Positions 35,310 through 44,863 are shown, counted from the first letter of the stretch. The stretch is 64,000 nt of DNA from Chryseobacterium viscerum (GCF_025949665.1 NZ_JAPDFT010000005.1:62001-126000), one strand, 5' to 3'. Translations and numbers: made by a program. The notes: generated by a model from the letters alone, not told the origin.

Positions 35310-35563
35310 TAATTCAATTCTTCAACAATGATGTAATCTCCTTCTTCCTCGCGAAGAGCAATCCGGCTTTTTTCTGCTCCAAACTCCACATACATTGGCC
35401 CGCTGAACGGAGCCTGATACAAAATTCTGAAAGTGGTTTCCGGAAGAAGTCCCATTTCAATAATTTTATTGGGCATTTTCAGATGGTCGTTATCATACCC
35501 CAATATCTTCCCCATTTTGTTTTTAGGGAATCCACTTAATTTATGTAATCCTTTCTCTTTCAA
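35309..35563 (-). CDS. feoA: FeoA domain protein
   Basis: 84 residues, SH3-like FeoA fold: LHKLSGFPKNKMGKILGYDNDHLKMPNKIIEMGLLPETTFRIL with GPMYVEFGAEKSRIALREEE as the second half. It starts with TTG at 35561-35563, 19 bp from a TATATTTG -7 element, which supports that start over the internal ATG codons inside the domain. It is the first gene of the feo operon and modulates FeoB. Confidence 0.88.
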   Translation of the reverse strand: MKEKGLHKLSGFPKNKMGKILGYDNDHLKMPNKIIEMGLLPETTFRILYQAPFSGPMYVEFGAEKSRIALREEEGDYIIVEELN

Positions 35564-35582
35564 AGCCTAATTTTTAGTCCTG

Positions 35583-35614
35583 CAAATATACGCTATTTAA
35601 ATTTAATCTAAATA
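35583..35614 (-). promoter_or_regulatory. feo promoter with overlapping palindromic operator
   Basis: The minus strand carries TATATTTG (35583-35590). Just upstream, 35594-35614 is a 21-bp near-perfect palindrome (arms TATTTA and TAAATA; one mismatched pair) lying between the -7 element and the expected -33 position. A metal-dependent repressor of the DtxR/TroR or Fur type would block the promoter here. The regulator is inferred. Confidence 0.5.
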
Positions 35615-35735
35615 ACGTTTGGGGATAAAAGAAAAGAGGTTGTTTGAATAGTCAAGCCTTCACTTAAGAATTGAAAATTTGAATATTTTTTTATGGAGAG
35701 ATACTAATAATGTTTAATAAATAATAATGTTTAAT

Positions 35736-35776
35736 AAAAAAGAAGGTGCCAAAAAGTTTGGACACCTTCTTTTTAA
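35736..35776 (-). terminator. Terminator of the small secreted protein gene
   Basis: AAAAAGAAGGTG (35736-35747) pairs with CACCTTCTTTTT (35763-35774), with a smaller CCAAA/TTTGG stem in the loop and T-runs on the minus strand. Confidence 0.8.
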
Positions 35777-35793
35777 AGTTATTCTTTTTATCA

Positions 35794-36072
35794 TTATGGA
35801 TTTACAACTTCTGATATTGCTTGAAGACAGGCTAACAAAGCTCCCATATTTGTTGGAACAGGAGCATTAAAAGCAACTGCACAAATACTAATGTCTTGTT
35901 TATTAGTAAGTGAAATTTTTTTTACTACTTTTTCTTCTTGCTGAATCGTTTTTTTTGCAACTAAAACTTTTTGTTCTTGTTTAGAAAAAATTGTTTTTAC
36001 TTTTGGCTCTTCCGTTTTTGCAAATAACATTGCAGATGTTGTTAATAACAACATGAAAATAATTTTTCTCAT
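35794..36072 (-). CDS. Small secreted protein of unknown function
   Basis: 92 residues. MRKIIFMLLLTTSAMLFAKTEEPK is a signal peptide with cleavage after the AFAK region. The mature part has a Lys-rich segment (KQEQKVLVAKKTIQQEEKVVKKI) and a hydrophobic C-terminus with two cysteines (ISICAVAFNAPVPTNMGALLACLQAI). The base composition is more AT-rich than in neighbouring housekeeping genes. It lies next to a GLPGLI gene; in Bacteroidetes such small secreted proteins are sometimes grouped with GLPGLI/TonB pairs. No function can be named. Confidence 0.6.
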   Translation of the reverse strand: MRKIIFMLLLTTSAMLFAKTEEPKVKTIFSKQEQKVLVAKKTIQQEEKVVKKISLTNKQDISICAVAFNAPVPTNMGALLACLQAISEVVNP

Positions 36073-36231
36073 TATAATAATATTTTTATTTGTTGTAAAA
36101 CAAACATATAATGAAAAATAACAAAATCAAATTTTTGTTATTTAAATTTAAAAAACAAATACTTATTCTAAAATATCATTTCAAATTAGAGTTTATTTTC
36201 AGTACTTTCTAGTTATTAAAAGAACGTTTTT

Positions 36232-36279
36232 AACAAAAAGAAATCAACCCAAACACATTGCTGTATCTGGGTTGATTCA
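36232..36279 (-). terminator. Terminator of the GLPGLI gene
   Basis: AATCAACCCA (36242-36251) pairs with TGGGTTGATT (36268-36277). On the minus strand the stem is followed by TTCTTTTTG. Confidence 0.75.
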
Positions 36280-36305
36280 AAATATAATTTAGTTGATATG
36301 AATGC

Positions 36306-37202
36306 TTATTTTTTCTTCTTGTCTGAAGCTTGCTTTTTTTCTATTGGATTGTCATTGGCATTGAAAAAATCTTTAGCCATTTTTTCTTGTTTTTTTGCCA
36401 TTTCTCCAATTGTTATATCAGATCCTGGCATTTTCATATTCATCATTTCAGGAGTAATCTTTTGACGAAATTCTGCCATAGGATCTTGTTTAAAGCTAGC
36501 ATAAGCCTTTTCAAACTTATCTTTTGTTGTAGGTGTTACGGTTTGAGGAACTCCATATTTTGCATTGATCTTATCTGAATTGGACATTTCTTCATAGTTT
36601 TCAATCTTTTTATTTCCACTTAGTTTCCAAGAATAGTTTTTCTCTGAATCTTCAATTTTAACAATTAAACCAGGAAGCCCATAAAATTTGTATGGCCCAT
36701 CTTGAAAAGGAATATCTGTACTAAACCAGGCTGTCCATTTTCTTCCTCCAAATTCTGTAGTTGCTTTTTGTGTATTATATTCTCCTACTTTTTCTTTTTC
36801 TGATAAAATATTCCAATTGAATTTAATATCATCATCATAACCAAATAAATTCATACTCACCCTATCAACATACTTTTCTTTCATTTCCGGATAAGTTTTA
36901 AAAATCTTATATGAGAATTTCGGCATTTTAATAAGTTTCGTGATATCTTTCCAACTTTTTGTTTTTTCCATTTCGTCAACAGCAACTTTAATAATGGAAT
37001 CCTGAGCTGGTATTGTATAATCCTGATAGATTGATTTCTTTGGAGTAATATCAAGGATGGTAATGATCTTATCCAGCTTCGCCGAATCTTTCTTTGGCTT
37101 AAAAGTCAGTTCATAAAAGAAACGGTTAGCAGTTTCCTTTGATTCCTGAGCTCCTGCAAATGCAAAAAGAGCGATAAGAAATATGGAGAATAACTTTTTC
37201 AT
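36306..37202 (-). CDS. GLPGLI family protein
   Basis: 298 residues from the ATG at 37202, giving signal peptide MKKLFSIFLIALFAFAGAQ. The family-defining motif YKFYGLPGLIVKIEDSEKNYSWKL lies at about residues 181-204, preceded by WTAWFSTDIPFQDGP. This is TIGR01200, secreted proteins of Bacteroidetes with no proven role, often encoded beside outer-membrane beta-barrel proteins. The barrel gene at 37939-40650 is on the same strand, but a plus-strand DinB gene lies between them. The C-terminus is Lys-rich. Confidence 0.88.
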   Translation of the reverse strand: MKKLFSIFLIALFAFAGAQESKETANRFFYELTFKPKKDSAKLDKIITILDITPKKSIYQDYTIPAQDSIIKVAVDEMEKTKSWKDITKLIKMPKFSYKIFKTYPEMKEKYVDRVSMNLFGYDDDIKFNWNILSEKEKVGEYNTQKATTEFGGRKWTAWFSTDIPFQDGPYKFYGLPGLIVKIEDSEKNYSWKLSGNKKIENYEEMSNSDKINAKYGVPQTVTPTTKDKFEKAYASFKQDPMAEFRQKITPEMMNMKMPGSDITIGEMAKKQEKMAKDFFNANDNPIEKKQASDKKKK

Positions 37203-37382
37203 TATTTCAAGTTTTATATAATTAGTAATCACATCTCTTCTTTTGTTACAGTTTCTTTGAAATTTTATTTTCAGAAAAAGATTTATTGCTCCGGATTACC
37301 TTGTGATTAAAAAATTATGATTCTCTTAAAACAGTTTCATTTTTAAAACGCTTACCTTTAAGTTTCTAAAAAACAAAATATT

Positions 37383-37880
37383 ATGGATACCTTATCTCAA
37401 TTAAAATCCGAACTGGAAGGAGAATTCCAAACCACAAAAAAGTTTATTGAATTGTTTCCCGAAGGAAAAAATGACTTCGCACCTCATGAAAAAAGTATGA
37501 AACTGATGCCACTTGCCACTCATCTTGTAGAAGTTTTTGAATGGCCGAATACTATTTTAAATACTTCCGAACTGGATTTTGGCAAAGGAGACTACAAACC
37601 AACCATCCTTTCTACAAAAGAAGATCTTATGAAAAAGCTTGAAGAAGATTATCAAGCTGGTAAAAAGGCTCTTGAAAACAGTACAGAAGACGACCTGAAC
37701 CCAAGCTGGACCATTAAAAATGATGGTCATGAACTGGCAAGCTGGAGCAAATACGGAGCCATCCGACATGCTTTAAACCAGATTACGCACCACAGAGCCC
37801 AACTGGGAGTATATTACAGACTGAACAACATTCCTTTGCCTGGAAGCTATGGGCCTTCGGCAGACCAGCAAAGTTTTTAA
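37383..37880 (+). CDS. DinB-family protein
   Basis: 165 residues forming a DinB-like four-helix bundle. The His triad typical of metal-binding DinB proteins is plausible at MPLATHLVEVFEW and ALNQITHHRAQLGVYYR. It ends with a tail (IPLPGSYGPSADQQSF) common in Bacteroidetes homologs. Possible roles are thiol-dependent transferase or hydrolase activity. It is flanked by minus-strand genes and ends at a convergent terminator. Confidence 0.85.
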   Translation: MDTLSQLKSELEGEFQTTKKFIELFPEGKNDFAPHEKSMKLMPLATHLVEVFEWPNTILNTSELDFGKGDYKPTILSTKEDLMKKLEEDYQAGKKALENSTEDDLNPSWTIKNDGHELASWSKYGAIRHALNQITHHRAQLGVYYRLNNIPLPGSYGPSADQQSF

Positions 37881-37904
37881 TTTTAATACATCAATATATC
37901 TCAA

Positions 37905-37938
37905 CAAAAAAACCAATCCGGATGGATTGGTTTTTATT
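37905..37938. terminator. Bidirectional terminator
   Basis: AAAAACCAATCC-GGAT-GGATTGGTTTTT (37908-37935), between the converging DinB and TonB-type genes. Confidence 0.88.
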
Positions 37939-40650
37939 TTATTTAAAGTTGAATTTTACGCTTAGCATAACTTGGCTAGGGCGGAGCTGCATTGTAGTTT
38001 GTGTAATTGTTGTATTGTCAATATCAATTCTTTCAAACACTTTTTTGTTTGCAATATTCATCCACTTCAACTCAAAATCAATTTTTTTCTTAGCCCATGA
38101 AAATTGATAGGAAAGATCAAAGAAACCGTTGTTATATTTCACATCTGCAGATTTTGAATTGATCTGATCCCAATAAAACCCTATGGTATGGTTTTCTAAC
38201 GGATAGAAAAACACATTAAGGTTATGACTATATCCTTCAGATTTTCCTTTGTTTCCTGTAAGATAAATATTAGATGTTTTATTCCAGGTTTTAGAGGCGT
38301 TAAAGTCTACACTCATCCATGAGAAATAGGTATTGTTAAATTTAACTCCTAAAGTATTTCCGTTTGTTTTGTTATCAATATCATCTGTGTTTCTAATGGA
38401 TTGAGATTTAGAAATAGTATTATTATAACTTAATGACGCATTGGTTTTAAATTTAGGGAAATATTTTCCTATTTCCGCGTAATAGGTATTACTGGTTCTT
38501 TTATTTTCTCTTTCCAAGTATTCTGTAACTCTAAAGCCTGATTCGTTAACGATACTTGAAGCAATAAGGTTATTTTTGGCATCACTTATTCTATATCCTA
38601 CATTGAAGAAAAGATTATTTAACGGATTTCTGTATTCCAATCTTCCACCAGCATTTTTTGTGTTGGTTTCGGGGATCGGATTTTTAGGATTCATCACATT
38701 AAACCCTCCCGGACTTGTAAGAATATATCCCGCATAAGCTGTCTGAATGTCTCCAAAATTATTACTTATACCTCCATTTACACTAGCTTTAAAGAATGAG
38801 GCAAATGAATATTGAGCAAAGACATTAGGGGTAAATGTTACTTTACTCAAAGATTTTGAAACATTTCTAAATGCATCTTCAGCTTTGATATTATTAAAGT
38901 TAACAGGGAAACTTGAAAATAAGCTCCATGATTCGGATTTATAATTAATTCCCACTGAGGCAGATGGATTGATTCTTGTGAATTTCAAATCATTTTCATA
39001 AGCCAAACTTGCAAAATTTGGAGAATTGTTAACTGTACTTCCATCAAAGTTTGTCGTCAGTTTATCTGTAGAAAGATCAAATCCTACTTGTGGGGTAAAT
39101 GTCCACCCCTTTGCAGAGAAACTAATATTTGCAGAATGTGATGTATCTAAAGATTTAATTCTGAAATACTGCAAAGCTGTACTTCCTGGTGTGAATTTAA
39201 TAGTAGTTAAGTCTGTACTATTTGGTTCTTTATAAGGAAACTGCAGATAATCAGCAGGAGAAATTTCTAATATCTGCTTATCATTCTGATAACTAATATA
39301 AGACTTGAAATTCACCATCTTTTCTTTCCATGGAATGATTGTGCTTAAAGAGTTCTGAAAAGATGTTGTAGGTGACTCCAAAGCTTCATTTCCTATTCTG
39401 TAACCTTGCTTATCATTTCTTTCAGCAAAGGCTCTATCTCCATTCCAGAATTGAGAAAACGTGGTTGTATTTTTAAAGAATCCTTTTTTAGCGTTCTTTG
39501 TGAATATTAATTCTCCTTTCAGCTTATCTGTATAGAAATTGTTCAGGAATCTTGTAGTATATTGTGTCCCTTGTTGGATATCTCTGGTAACACTATTTGA
39601 CTCTCTTTCCACTGCATTATTAGTATAGTTTGCATTGGCTTTAAGTTCCCATTCTTTCTTATTATCAATATTGGTAAGGTAATTTGCTGACAGATAATGA
39701 ACACTATTCATCAGATATCTTTTTACCGGAAGGTCGGGTACTGTTGCATTTTCTACATTCAGCCAGTTATTTTGCGAAATATTACTTCTTCTTCCTTCCC
39801 AAGAGCTGCCAAATGCAAGAATATTCCCCTCATTTTCCACCTGCTCACCCATATTATTGGTTTTATAATTGACTACCCATTGGCTTTTCTGTCCGAAAAA
39901 CATGGGAGTCAGTTTTACATTCCAAAGCCATGGATCTCCAAAGCCTGTTCCTACTTCTCCTCTACCGGTCATAGTAACGGAATTTTTCAGTTTGATATTG
40001 ATTGCTGCCTGGTCTGAAGGCACTTTATCCTGAAGAATTTTTACCGGCTGATGATTTTCAAGAACTTCTACTTTTTGTACTGCATCTTTCGGAAGTGAAT
40101 TGTTGATGGTACCATAACCGCCTTCCATAAGGTCTTTTCCGTTTACATAGAATTTATTAATGGCATTTCCCTGATAAAGGATTGTTCCGTCGTTATTGAC
40201 TTCAATTCCTGGGATCTTTTTCATTACATCTGCCAGAGTTCTGTCATTTTTACTGTTGAAAGCTTTAAGATCGTAAGAAATAGTGTCACCTCTTGCGGTA
40301 ATCATTTTTGTTTTCAACTGTACTTCCTTAATTTCTGTAGCTTCAGACTGCATTTTGAAACTCAGGGTTTGATCAGAGTTACTGATTTGCTTTGTAAGGG
40401 GTTTTTGATTGAATGCTTTCACTTTAAGATCCACATTGGGTTCCGCAGAAGTAAAAGTTACTTTATATTCTCCTTTAGAATTAGTAATTCCATATGCCAG
40501 AATAGCGTCTTTTCCTGGTTCTTCTATGGTAACACTGGCGCTTGGTATGGCCACCCCGTCATCATCAGTAATCTTTCCTGAAACGGTCTTCTGCGCAAAA
40601 GTAAGCACAGTAAAGAAAAGCATCAGAAATAAAGAAATATTTTTTTTCAT
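37939..40650 (-). CDS. TonB-dependent receptor-like outer-membrane beta-barrel protein
   Basis: 903 residues. Signal peptide MKKNISLFLMLFFTVLTFAQ, then a carboxypeptidase-regulatory-like domain (about 22-100, SGKITDDDGVAIPSASVTIEEPG), a plug-like segment (about 115-230, ADVMKKIPGIEVNNDGTILYQGNAINKFYVNGKDLMEGGYG) and a barrel of about 650 residues ending SQVMLSVKFNFK. Homologs are annotated as outer-membrane beta-barrel proteins and often pair with GLPGLI proteins. The final Phe-Lys is an unusual barrel terminus but common in this branch. Cargo unknown. Confidence 0.85.
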   Translation of the reverse strand: MKKNISLFLMLFFTVLTFAQKTVSGKITDDDGVAIPSASVTIEEPGKDAILAYGITNSKGEYKVTFTSAEPNVDLKVKAFNQKPLTKQISNSDQTLSFKMQSEATEIKEVQLKTKMITARGDTISYDLKAFNSKNDRTLADVMKKIPGIEVNNDGTILYQGNAINKFYVNGKDLMEGGYGTINNSLPKDAVQKVEVLENHQPVKILQDKVPSDQAAINIKLKNSVTMTGRGEVGTGFGDPWLWNVKLTPMFFGQKSQWVVNYKTNNMGEQVENEGNILAFGSSWEGRRSNISQNNWLNVENATVPDLPVKRYLMNSVHYLSANYLTNIDNKKEWELKANANYTNNAVERESNSVTRDIQQGTQYTTRFLNNFYTDKLKGELIFTKNAKKGFFKNTTTFSQFWNGDRAFAERNDKQGYRIGNEALESPTTSFQNSLSTIIPWKEKMVNFKSYISYQNDKQILEISPADYLQFPYKEPNSTDLTTIKFTPGSTALQYFRIKSLDTSHSANISFSAKGWTFTPQVGFDLSTDKLTTNFDGSTVNNSPNFASLAYENDLKFTRINPSASVGINYKSESWSLFSSFPVNFNNIKAEDAFRNVSKSLSKVTFTPNVFAQYSFASFFKASVNGGISNNFGDIQTAYAGYILTSPGGFNVMNPKNPIPETNTKNAGGRLEYRNPLNNLFFNVGYRISDAKNNLIASSIVNESGFRVTEYLERENKRTSNTYYAEIGKYFPKFKTNASLSYNNTISKSQSIRNTDDIDNKTNGNTLGVKFNNTYFSWMSVDFNASKTWNKTSNIYLTGNKGKSEGYSHNLNVFFYPLENHTIGFYWDQINSKSADVKYNNGFFDLSYQFSWAKKKIDFELKWMNIANKKVFERIDIDNTTITQTTMQLRPSQVMLSVKFNFK

Positions 40651-41215
40651 ACCTATTATTTGCTCAATTAGTTAATCATTGTAGTTTTTTGTTACACTTC
40701 TTATAAAGATGGCTTTTATAAGTAAAAGTTAAATCTTTTATCACTACAAACATAGTTATAATTTTGTTTTTTACGGCTTGTAAAAAACAAATTGTTATTT
40801 CTTTTAAATTATTAACTATAATTAACAAAACAATTTTTGATTTTTTTGTGTTTTAACAAAAACATTATAGATAAATTATATCAAAACCCTGTTTTTATTT
40901 TCCTCATATTGTCTACTATAAAATTTATAATTTTATGATTTATTAAAAAAAATAATCCATAAAATAATTATTTCATATTAATCAATGATAAAAATTTTCA
41001 TTCAATCTTTGACTGATTTTAGATCATTGATGTAGCATAAAGTTATTTTTATTCTTTTTTTACAACAAAAACAGAAATTTAATCAATTAACAAAAAAAAT
41101 AATATTTTTAACTATTCCAAATAGTAAAATCTGATTTGAATCATAGATTAAAAAAAAATTAAAGACGAGGATCGTTAACATTTATTTAATAATTTTGTCA
41201 TATAAATTTACTAAA
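40651..41215. other. Very AT-rich divergent intergenic region
   Basis: 565 bp between the minus-strand barrel gene and the plus-strand JmjC-like gene, visibly richer in A/T than any other stretch of this window. A stem-loop CTTATAAA/TTTATAAG sits in the barrel gene leader (40700-40722). A TATGTTTG -7-like element is on the minus strand at 40747-40754, and TAATTTTG at 41190-41197 precedes the JmjC-like gene. Nothing else is recognisable. Confidence 0.5.
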
Positions 41216-42097
41216 ATGGGAATTATTTTAAAGCCTATAGATATTGTAGATGACATTTCCAAAGAGGAATTCTACGAAAAATATCTGAAGCCAAGAAGGC
41301 CCGTTGTCATCAAAAATATGGCAAAAAAGTGGCCTGCTTACCAAAAATGGACGATGGAATACATGAAGGAGGTTGTAGGAGATGTAGAGGTTCCTTTATA
41401 TGACAGCTCAAAAGCAGATCCTTCTGCTCCCATCAATTCTTCTGCTGCAAAAATGAAATTTGGGGATTATATAGATCTCATTCAGCGGGAACCAACCGAT
41501 CTCAGAATATTCCTTTTTGATCCTATAAAATACGCCCCAAATCTTTTGGAAGATTATATTTCTCCCAAAGAACTGATGGGAGGGTTTCTTGATAAATATC
41601 CTAATATGTTCTTCGGTGGAAAAGGATCTGAAACATTCCTTCATTTTGATATTGATATGGCGCATATTTTCCATACTCACTTCAACGGAAGAAAACATAT
41701 TCTTCTTTTCGATTATAAATGGAGAGAAAGACTTTATCAGATACCCTATGCAACCTATGCACTGGAAGACTATGATATTGAAAACCCAGACCTTACAAAA
41801 TTTCCGGCACTGGATGGCGTAGAAGGAATTGAATGTTTCCTGGAACATGGAGACACGTTATTCATGCCTACAGGATGGTGGCACTGGATGAAATATCTGG
41901 ATGGAAGTTTCTCTATTTCTTTAAGAGCATGGGACAAATCATGGGCAGTAAAAGCACATTCCCTATGGAATCTTACCGTACAGCGTAAATTTGACGATGT
42001 TATGAAGTCTCAGTTTAAAAGCAAATACATGGACTGGAAAGAAAAGCTTGCTATTGAAAGGGCAGAAATCGCTTTAAAAAGGGGATTACCGAGATAA
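41216..42097 (+). CDS. Cupin-like (JmjC-type, cupin_8) protein
   Basis: 293 residues from the ATG at 41216. The iron-binding His143 and Asp145 are in ETFLHFDIDMAHIFHTHFNGRKHILLF, and the distal His is in MPTGWWHWMKYLDG. The early RRPVVIKNMAKKWPAYQKWTMEYMKE and YIQ-type blocks are typical of bacterial JmjC-like 2-oxoglutarate oxygenases (cupin_8), which hydroxylate proteins or small molecules. Substrate unknown. TAATTTTG at 41190-41197 may be its -7 element. Confidence 0.85.
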   Translation: MGIILKPIDIVDDISKEEFYEKYLKPRRPVVIKNMAKKWPAYQKWTMEYMKEVVGDVEVPLYDSSKADPSAPINSSAAKMKFGDYIDLIQREPTDLRIFLFDPIKYAPNLLEDYISPKELMGGFLDKYPNMFFGGKGSETFLHFDIDMAHIFHTHFNGRKHILLFDYKWRERLYQIPYATYALEDYDIENPDLTKFPALDGVEGIECFLEHGDTLFMPTGWWHWMKYLDGSFSISLRAWDKSWAVKAHSLWNLTVQRKFDDVMKSQFKSKYMDWKEKLAIERAEIALKRGLPR

Positions 42098-42130
42098 AAA
42101 AAAGACGTTTCAAATGAAACGTCTTTTTAA
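42097..42130. terminator. Bidirectional terminator
   Basis: AAAAAGACGTTTC-AAAT-GAAACGTCTTTTT (42099-42128), between the JmjC-like gene and the converging T9SS protein gene. Confidence 0.9.
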
Positions 42131-42145
42131 TTCTATTATAAAATG

Positions 42146-42934
42146 CTATTTCTTAATCATTTTATAGCCTTTTTCTGTCTCTTTATCTTTAACCTTCACT
42201 ATATAGTTTCCTGCTGCCAGTTCACTTACATTTACAGTTCCACTTTCTGAGTTCATCATTTCTTTTTTCACCAGTTTTCCATTAAAATCATAAATATTGA
42301 CTTCAGATATATTAGTTTTATTTTTAATATGTACAATATCTTTTGCCGGATTTGGATAGATGGATGCACGGCTGTTATCTGCTTTTGCATCAGAAACCGA
42401 CAGACTGTTTGCTGAAATCTGGAAATCATCTATCCCGATAAACCAGACATCTTCTGTGGTAGAATAGAAAGCAATATAAATTGTCTGTCCTAAGTAAGGA
42501 GTCAGGTCATAAGTATATTGATTCCATGAAGTAGGGGGTTTTAAAGCGGCGACAAGCGTGTTGGTAAGGCCTGCGATGGTGGGAGTTGTTGTTGAGACTT
42601 TTACATCCACTGTCTCAGCAAGCCCGGCTCCTCTGTTTCTTGCCCAGAAAGTAAGCTTATCTGATACTCCTGCAGTGACCACTATAGCAGGGCTGATAAC
42701 ATAATCATCATGGGCAGTACTGCCATATTCCAATCCCAGAAAATGGGTTCCTGAATGAGGTGCATTGAATGAAGAATCATAGGAATCCCAGGTTTCCCAG
42801 GTTCCGGGATCTCCTCCATTAATTACCGTCCAATCGGCAGGCATTGTTGCCGAATCAAAACTTTGAGAATATTGTGCTAACAGACCTATTGGTATAAAGC
42901 ACAGCAACGTTACGAATTGATAAATTTGTTTCAT
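42146..42934 (-). CDS. T9SS type A sorting domain protein with cleaved-adhesin (choice-of-anchor J) domain
   Basis: 262 residues from the ATG at 42934. Signal peptide MKQIYQFVTLLCFIPIGLLAQ, then a jelly-roll domain (about 22-185: SQSFDSATMPADWTVINGGD, TAHDDYVISPAIVV, IYIAFYSTTEDVWFIGIDDFQI) of the cleaved-adhesin/choice-of-anchor J type. A T9SS sorting domain follows (about 190-262: ASIYPNPAKDIVHIKNK to KGYKMIKK). It is exported through the type IX system to the surface. No catalytic residues are evident; probably an adhesin or binding protein. Confidence 0.88.
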   Translation of the reverse strand: MKQIYQFVTLLCFIPIGLLAQYSQSFDSATMPADWTVINGGDPGTWETWDSYDSSFNAPHSGTHFLGLEYGSTAHDDYVISPAIVVTAGVSDKLTFWARNRGAGLAETVDVKVSTTTPTIAGLTNTLVAALKPPTSWNQYTYDLTPYLGQTIYIAFYSTTEDVWFIGIDDFQISANSLSVSDAKADNSRASIYPNPAKDIVHIKNKTNISEVNIYDFNGKLVKKEMMNSESGTVNVSELAAGNYIVKVKDKETEKGYKMIKK

Positions 42935-43033
42935 AGTGTTTATTTTTGATACTAATTTAATAAAAAACAAAGACATTGATTAACAAATCGTTACAAAAAA
43001 AACAAAAATAATCAGACTTTTTATGAAAGAACT

Positions 43034-44758
43034 CTACAACACCCTATAAACAGGATATTGTCTGAAAGTCTTTTCTTCAAAATAAGGGGAATGTCTGTAA
43101 ATCCAATCCAATTGTGATTCTCCGTCTTCAGATAATTTTTTATCGGATGCTTTCACTGCTTCAAAGGCTTCTTTCAATTTTTTATCTTTTTTCAGCAGTT
43201 CAGCAGCCGTATCTTCAAAAATATAGGCGGAATAGTATTCTTTCTGGGCTAAAATTCCATCGAAGAAATTCCAGTTAAAAAACGAGTCTAATGCCTCAGG
43301 CTCAAGTGTTTCTATGACATATTTTACACCAGGCTGATTGGTAGAAACCAAATAGTCTCCAGCAGAAAAAGTTATATTCTTACGAGAGGCGTCTACAGTA
43401 GTTTCAAAATGCAGATAATGACCTTCATAGGGATTTTTAACGGTTTTGAAGTCTTTGATTTTATAAGATTCAACCGCTAAAGTACTGTCTTTCTGAATCG
43501 GTCTCATCTGAATATTATTTCTTCTGAATTCTTCAATTACGCGGTATTGTGACCGGGGAATCACATAATATTTGGGAATAGTAATATACCCTGTTGGGAC
43601 AGCGGTAGTAAAGAGCTTGATATTTTTTGTAAAAGGTTTGTTTCTGTCATAATACAGCCTTGGCTTTCCGGAAACTTCACTGGGTTTGTATTTTCCTTCA
43701 TAGCCTTTAAAATTCATAGTAGAGAACTTCGTGGAGTCTATTTTCCAACGGATACCATATTGTTTTCCAGCCTGATATTGTTTTAAATTTTCAAAACGAA
43801 GTTGTTTTATGGTGTGATAATCTTTGTCTAAATTCTGAAGGTTGACCAGCATATATTTGTAAGTAGCATCTACTCTTTTATCATAAGGTTTCAGCATATG
43901 GGTTTCAGGAACGGTTCCTAAAGAATTGAAGAGGGAAGCATATCCTGTGGAATATCTCGGAGAATCTTCAAATGAAGCAAATCCTACTTCGGGAACATCT
44001 CCATGAATGTTCACATAAGGTGTACTTTCATAGCCGAGTTTCTTCATATCCTCAAGGTTTTTAGTTTGATAATCATTATAGAAATAAGTTCCCAAAGTAT
44101 TTCCAAGACGTTCTTTAAAGGTAGAAATATAAGTAAATGTATATTGATAATCAGCGCCGTTGCTGACATGATTATCAATAAAAACTTCTGGTTGCAACCA
44201 TTGGTAAATCTCCTGAAAACTTCTGGCGTTTTTGGAATCTGCCTTAATAAAGTCTCTGTTCAGGTCATAATTTCTTGCATTTCCTCTGAAACCATATTGT
44301 TCCGGACCATTCTGATTGGCTCTGGAATAGGAGCCTCTGTTCAGCATTCCACTGACATTATAGGCGGAAATAGCGGCAATGATAAAGTTCTGTGGAGTTT
44401 TAATCTTTTGGGTGGCAAGATCTCTCATCAGCATCATGGTTGCGTCTATTCCGTCCGGTTCTCCCGGGTGAATACCGTTGTTGACGAAGAGAACGGCTTT
44501 ATCTTTTCTTAATTTTTCAAGGTCTTTTTCAGCAAAAGGATTATAGACCACCACATAAATGGGTTTTCCGTTATCATCTTCTCCTTTTTTAAGGTACTGA
44601 ATGGTATTAAAATTTTTAGCCAGATCCTGGTAATAGCTATTCATTTCATCATAGGTAACAGTCTGGTTGCCATTTCTTTTTTCAAAAGGGGTCTGAAATG
44701 ATTTTTGAGCAAAAAACAAGGTAGAACTCAGGGTGAATAAAAGATATTTCAGTTTCAT
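43034..44758 (-). CDS. M14-family zinc carboxypeptidase
   Basis: 574 residues from the ATG at 44758, with signal peptide MKLKYLLFTLSSTLFFAQ. The M14 zinc site begins with VNNGIHPGEPDGIDATMMLMRDL (HPGE), and the third ligand is in EVFIDNHVSNGADYQY; AISAYNVSGMLNRGSYSRANQNGPEQYGFRGNARNYDLNRDFIK is the substrate-binding region. The catalytic Glu is likely in TVPETHML. It is a secreted or periplasmic peptidase acting on oligopeptides. No T9SS domain is present. Confidence 0.9.
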   Translation of the reverse strand: MKLKYLLFTLSSTLFFAQKSFQTPFEKRNGNQTVTYDEMNSYYQDLAKNFNTIQYLKKGEDDNGKPIYVVVYNPFAEKDLEKLRKDKAVLFVNNGIHPGEPDGIDATMMLMRDLATQKIKTPQNFIIAAISAYNVSGMLNRGSYSRANQNGPEQYGFRGNARNYDLNRDFIKADSKNARSFQEIYQWLQPEVFIDNHVSNGADYQYTFTYISTFKERLGNTLGTYFYNDYQTKNLEDMKKLGYESTPYVNIHGDVPEVGFASFEDSPRYSTGYASLFNSLGTVPETHMLKPYDKRVDATYKYMLVNLQNLDKDYHTIKQLRFENLKQYQAGKQYGIRWKIDSTKFSTMNFKGYEGKYKPSEVSGKPRLYYDRNKPFTKNIKLFTTAVPTGYITIPKYYVIPRSQYRVIEEFRRNNIQMRPIQKDSTLAVESYKIKDFKTVKNPYEGHYLHFETTVDASRKNITFSAGDYLVSTNQPGVKYVIETLEPEALDSFFNWNFFDGILAQKEYYSAYIFEDTAAELLKKDKKLKEAFEAVKASDKKLSEDGESQLDWIYRHSPYFEEKTFRQYPVYRVL

Positions 44759-44863
44759 GGAAGTCATATTTTCAGACTTTAAAAGTAGTTATCTTTTGTG
44801 AGAAATGGTGATATATTGGCCGGCAAAAATTGTGAAAAGGTGAAAGTAAAATTATTTTAAAAT

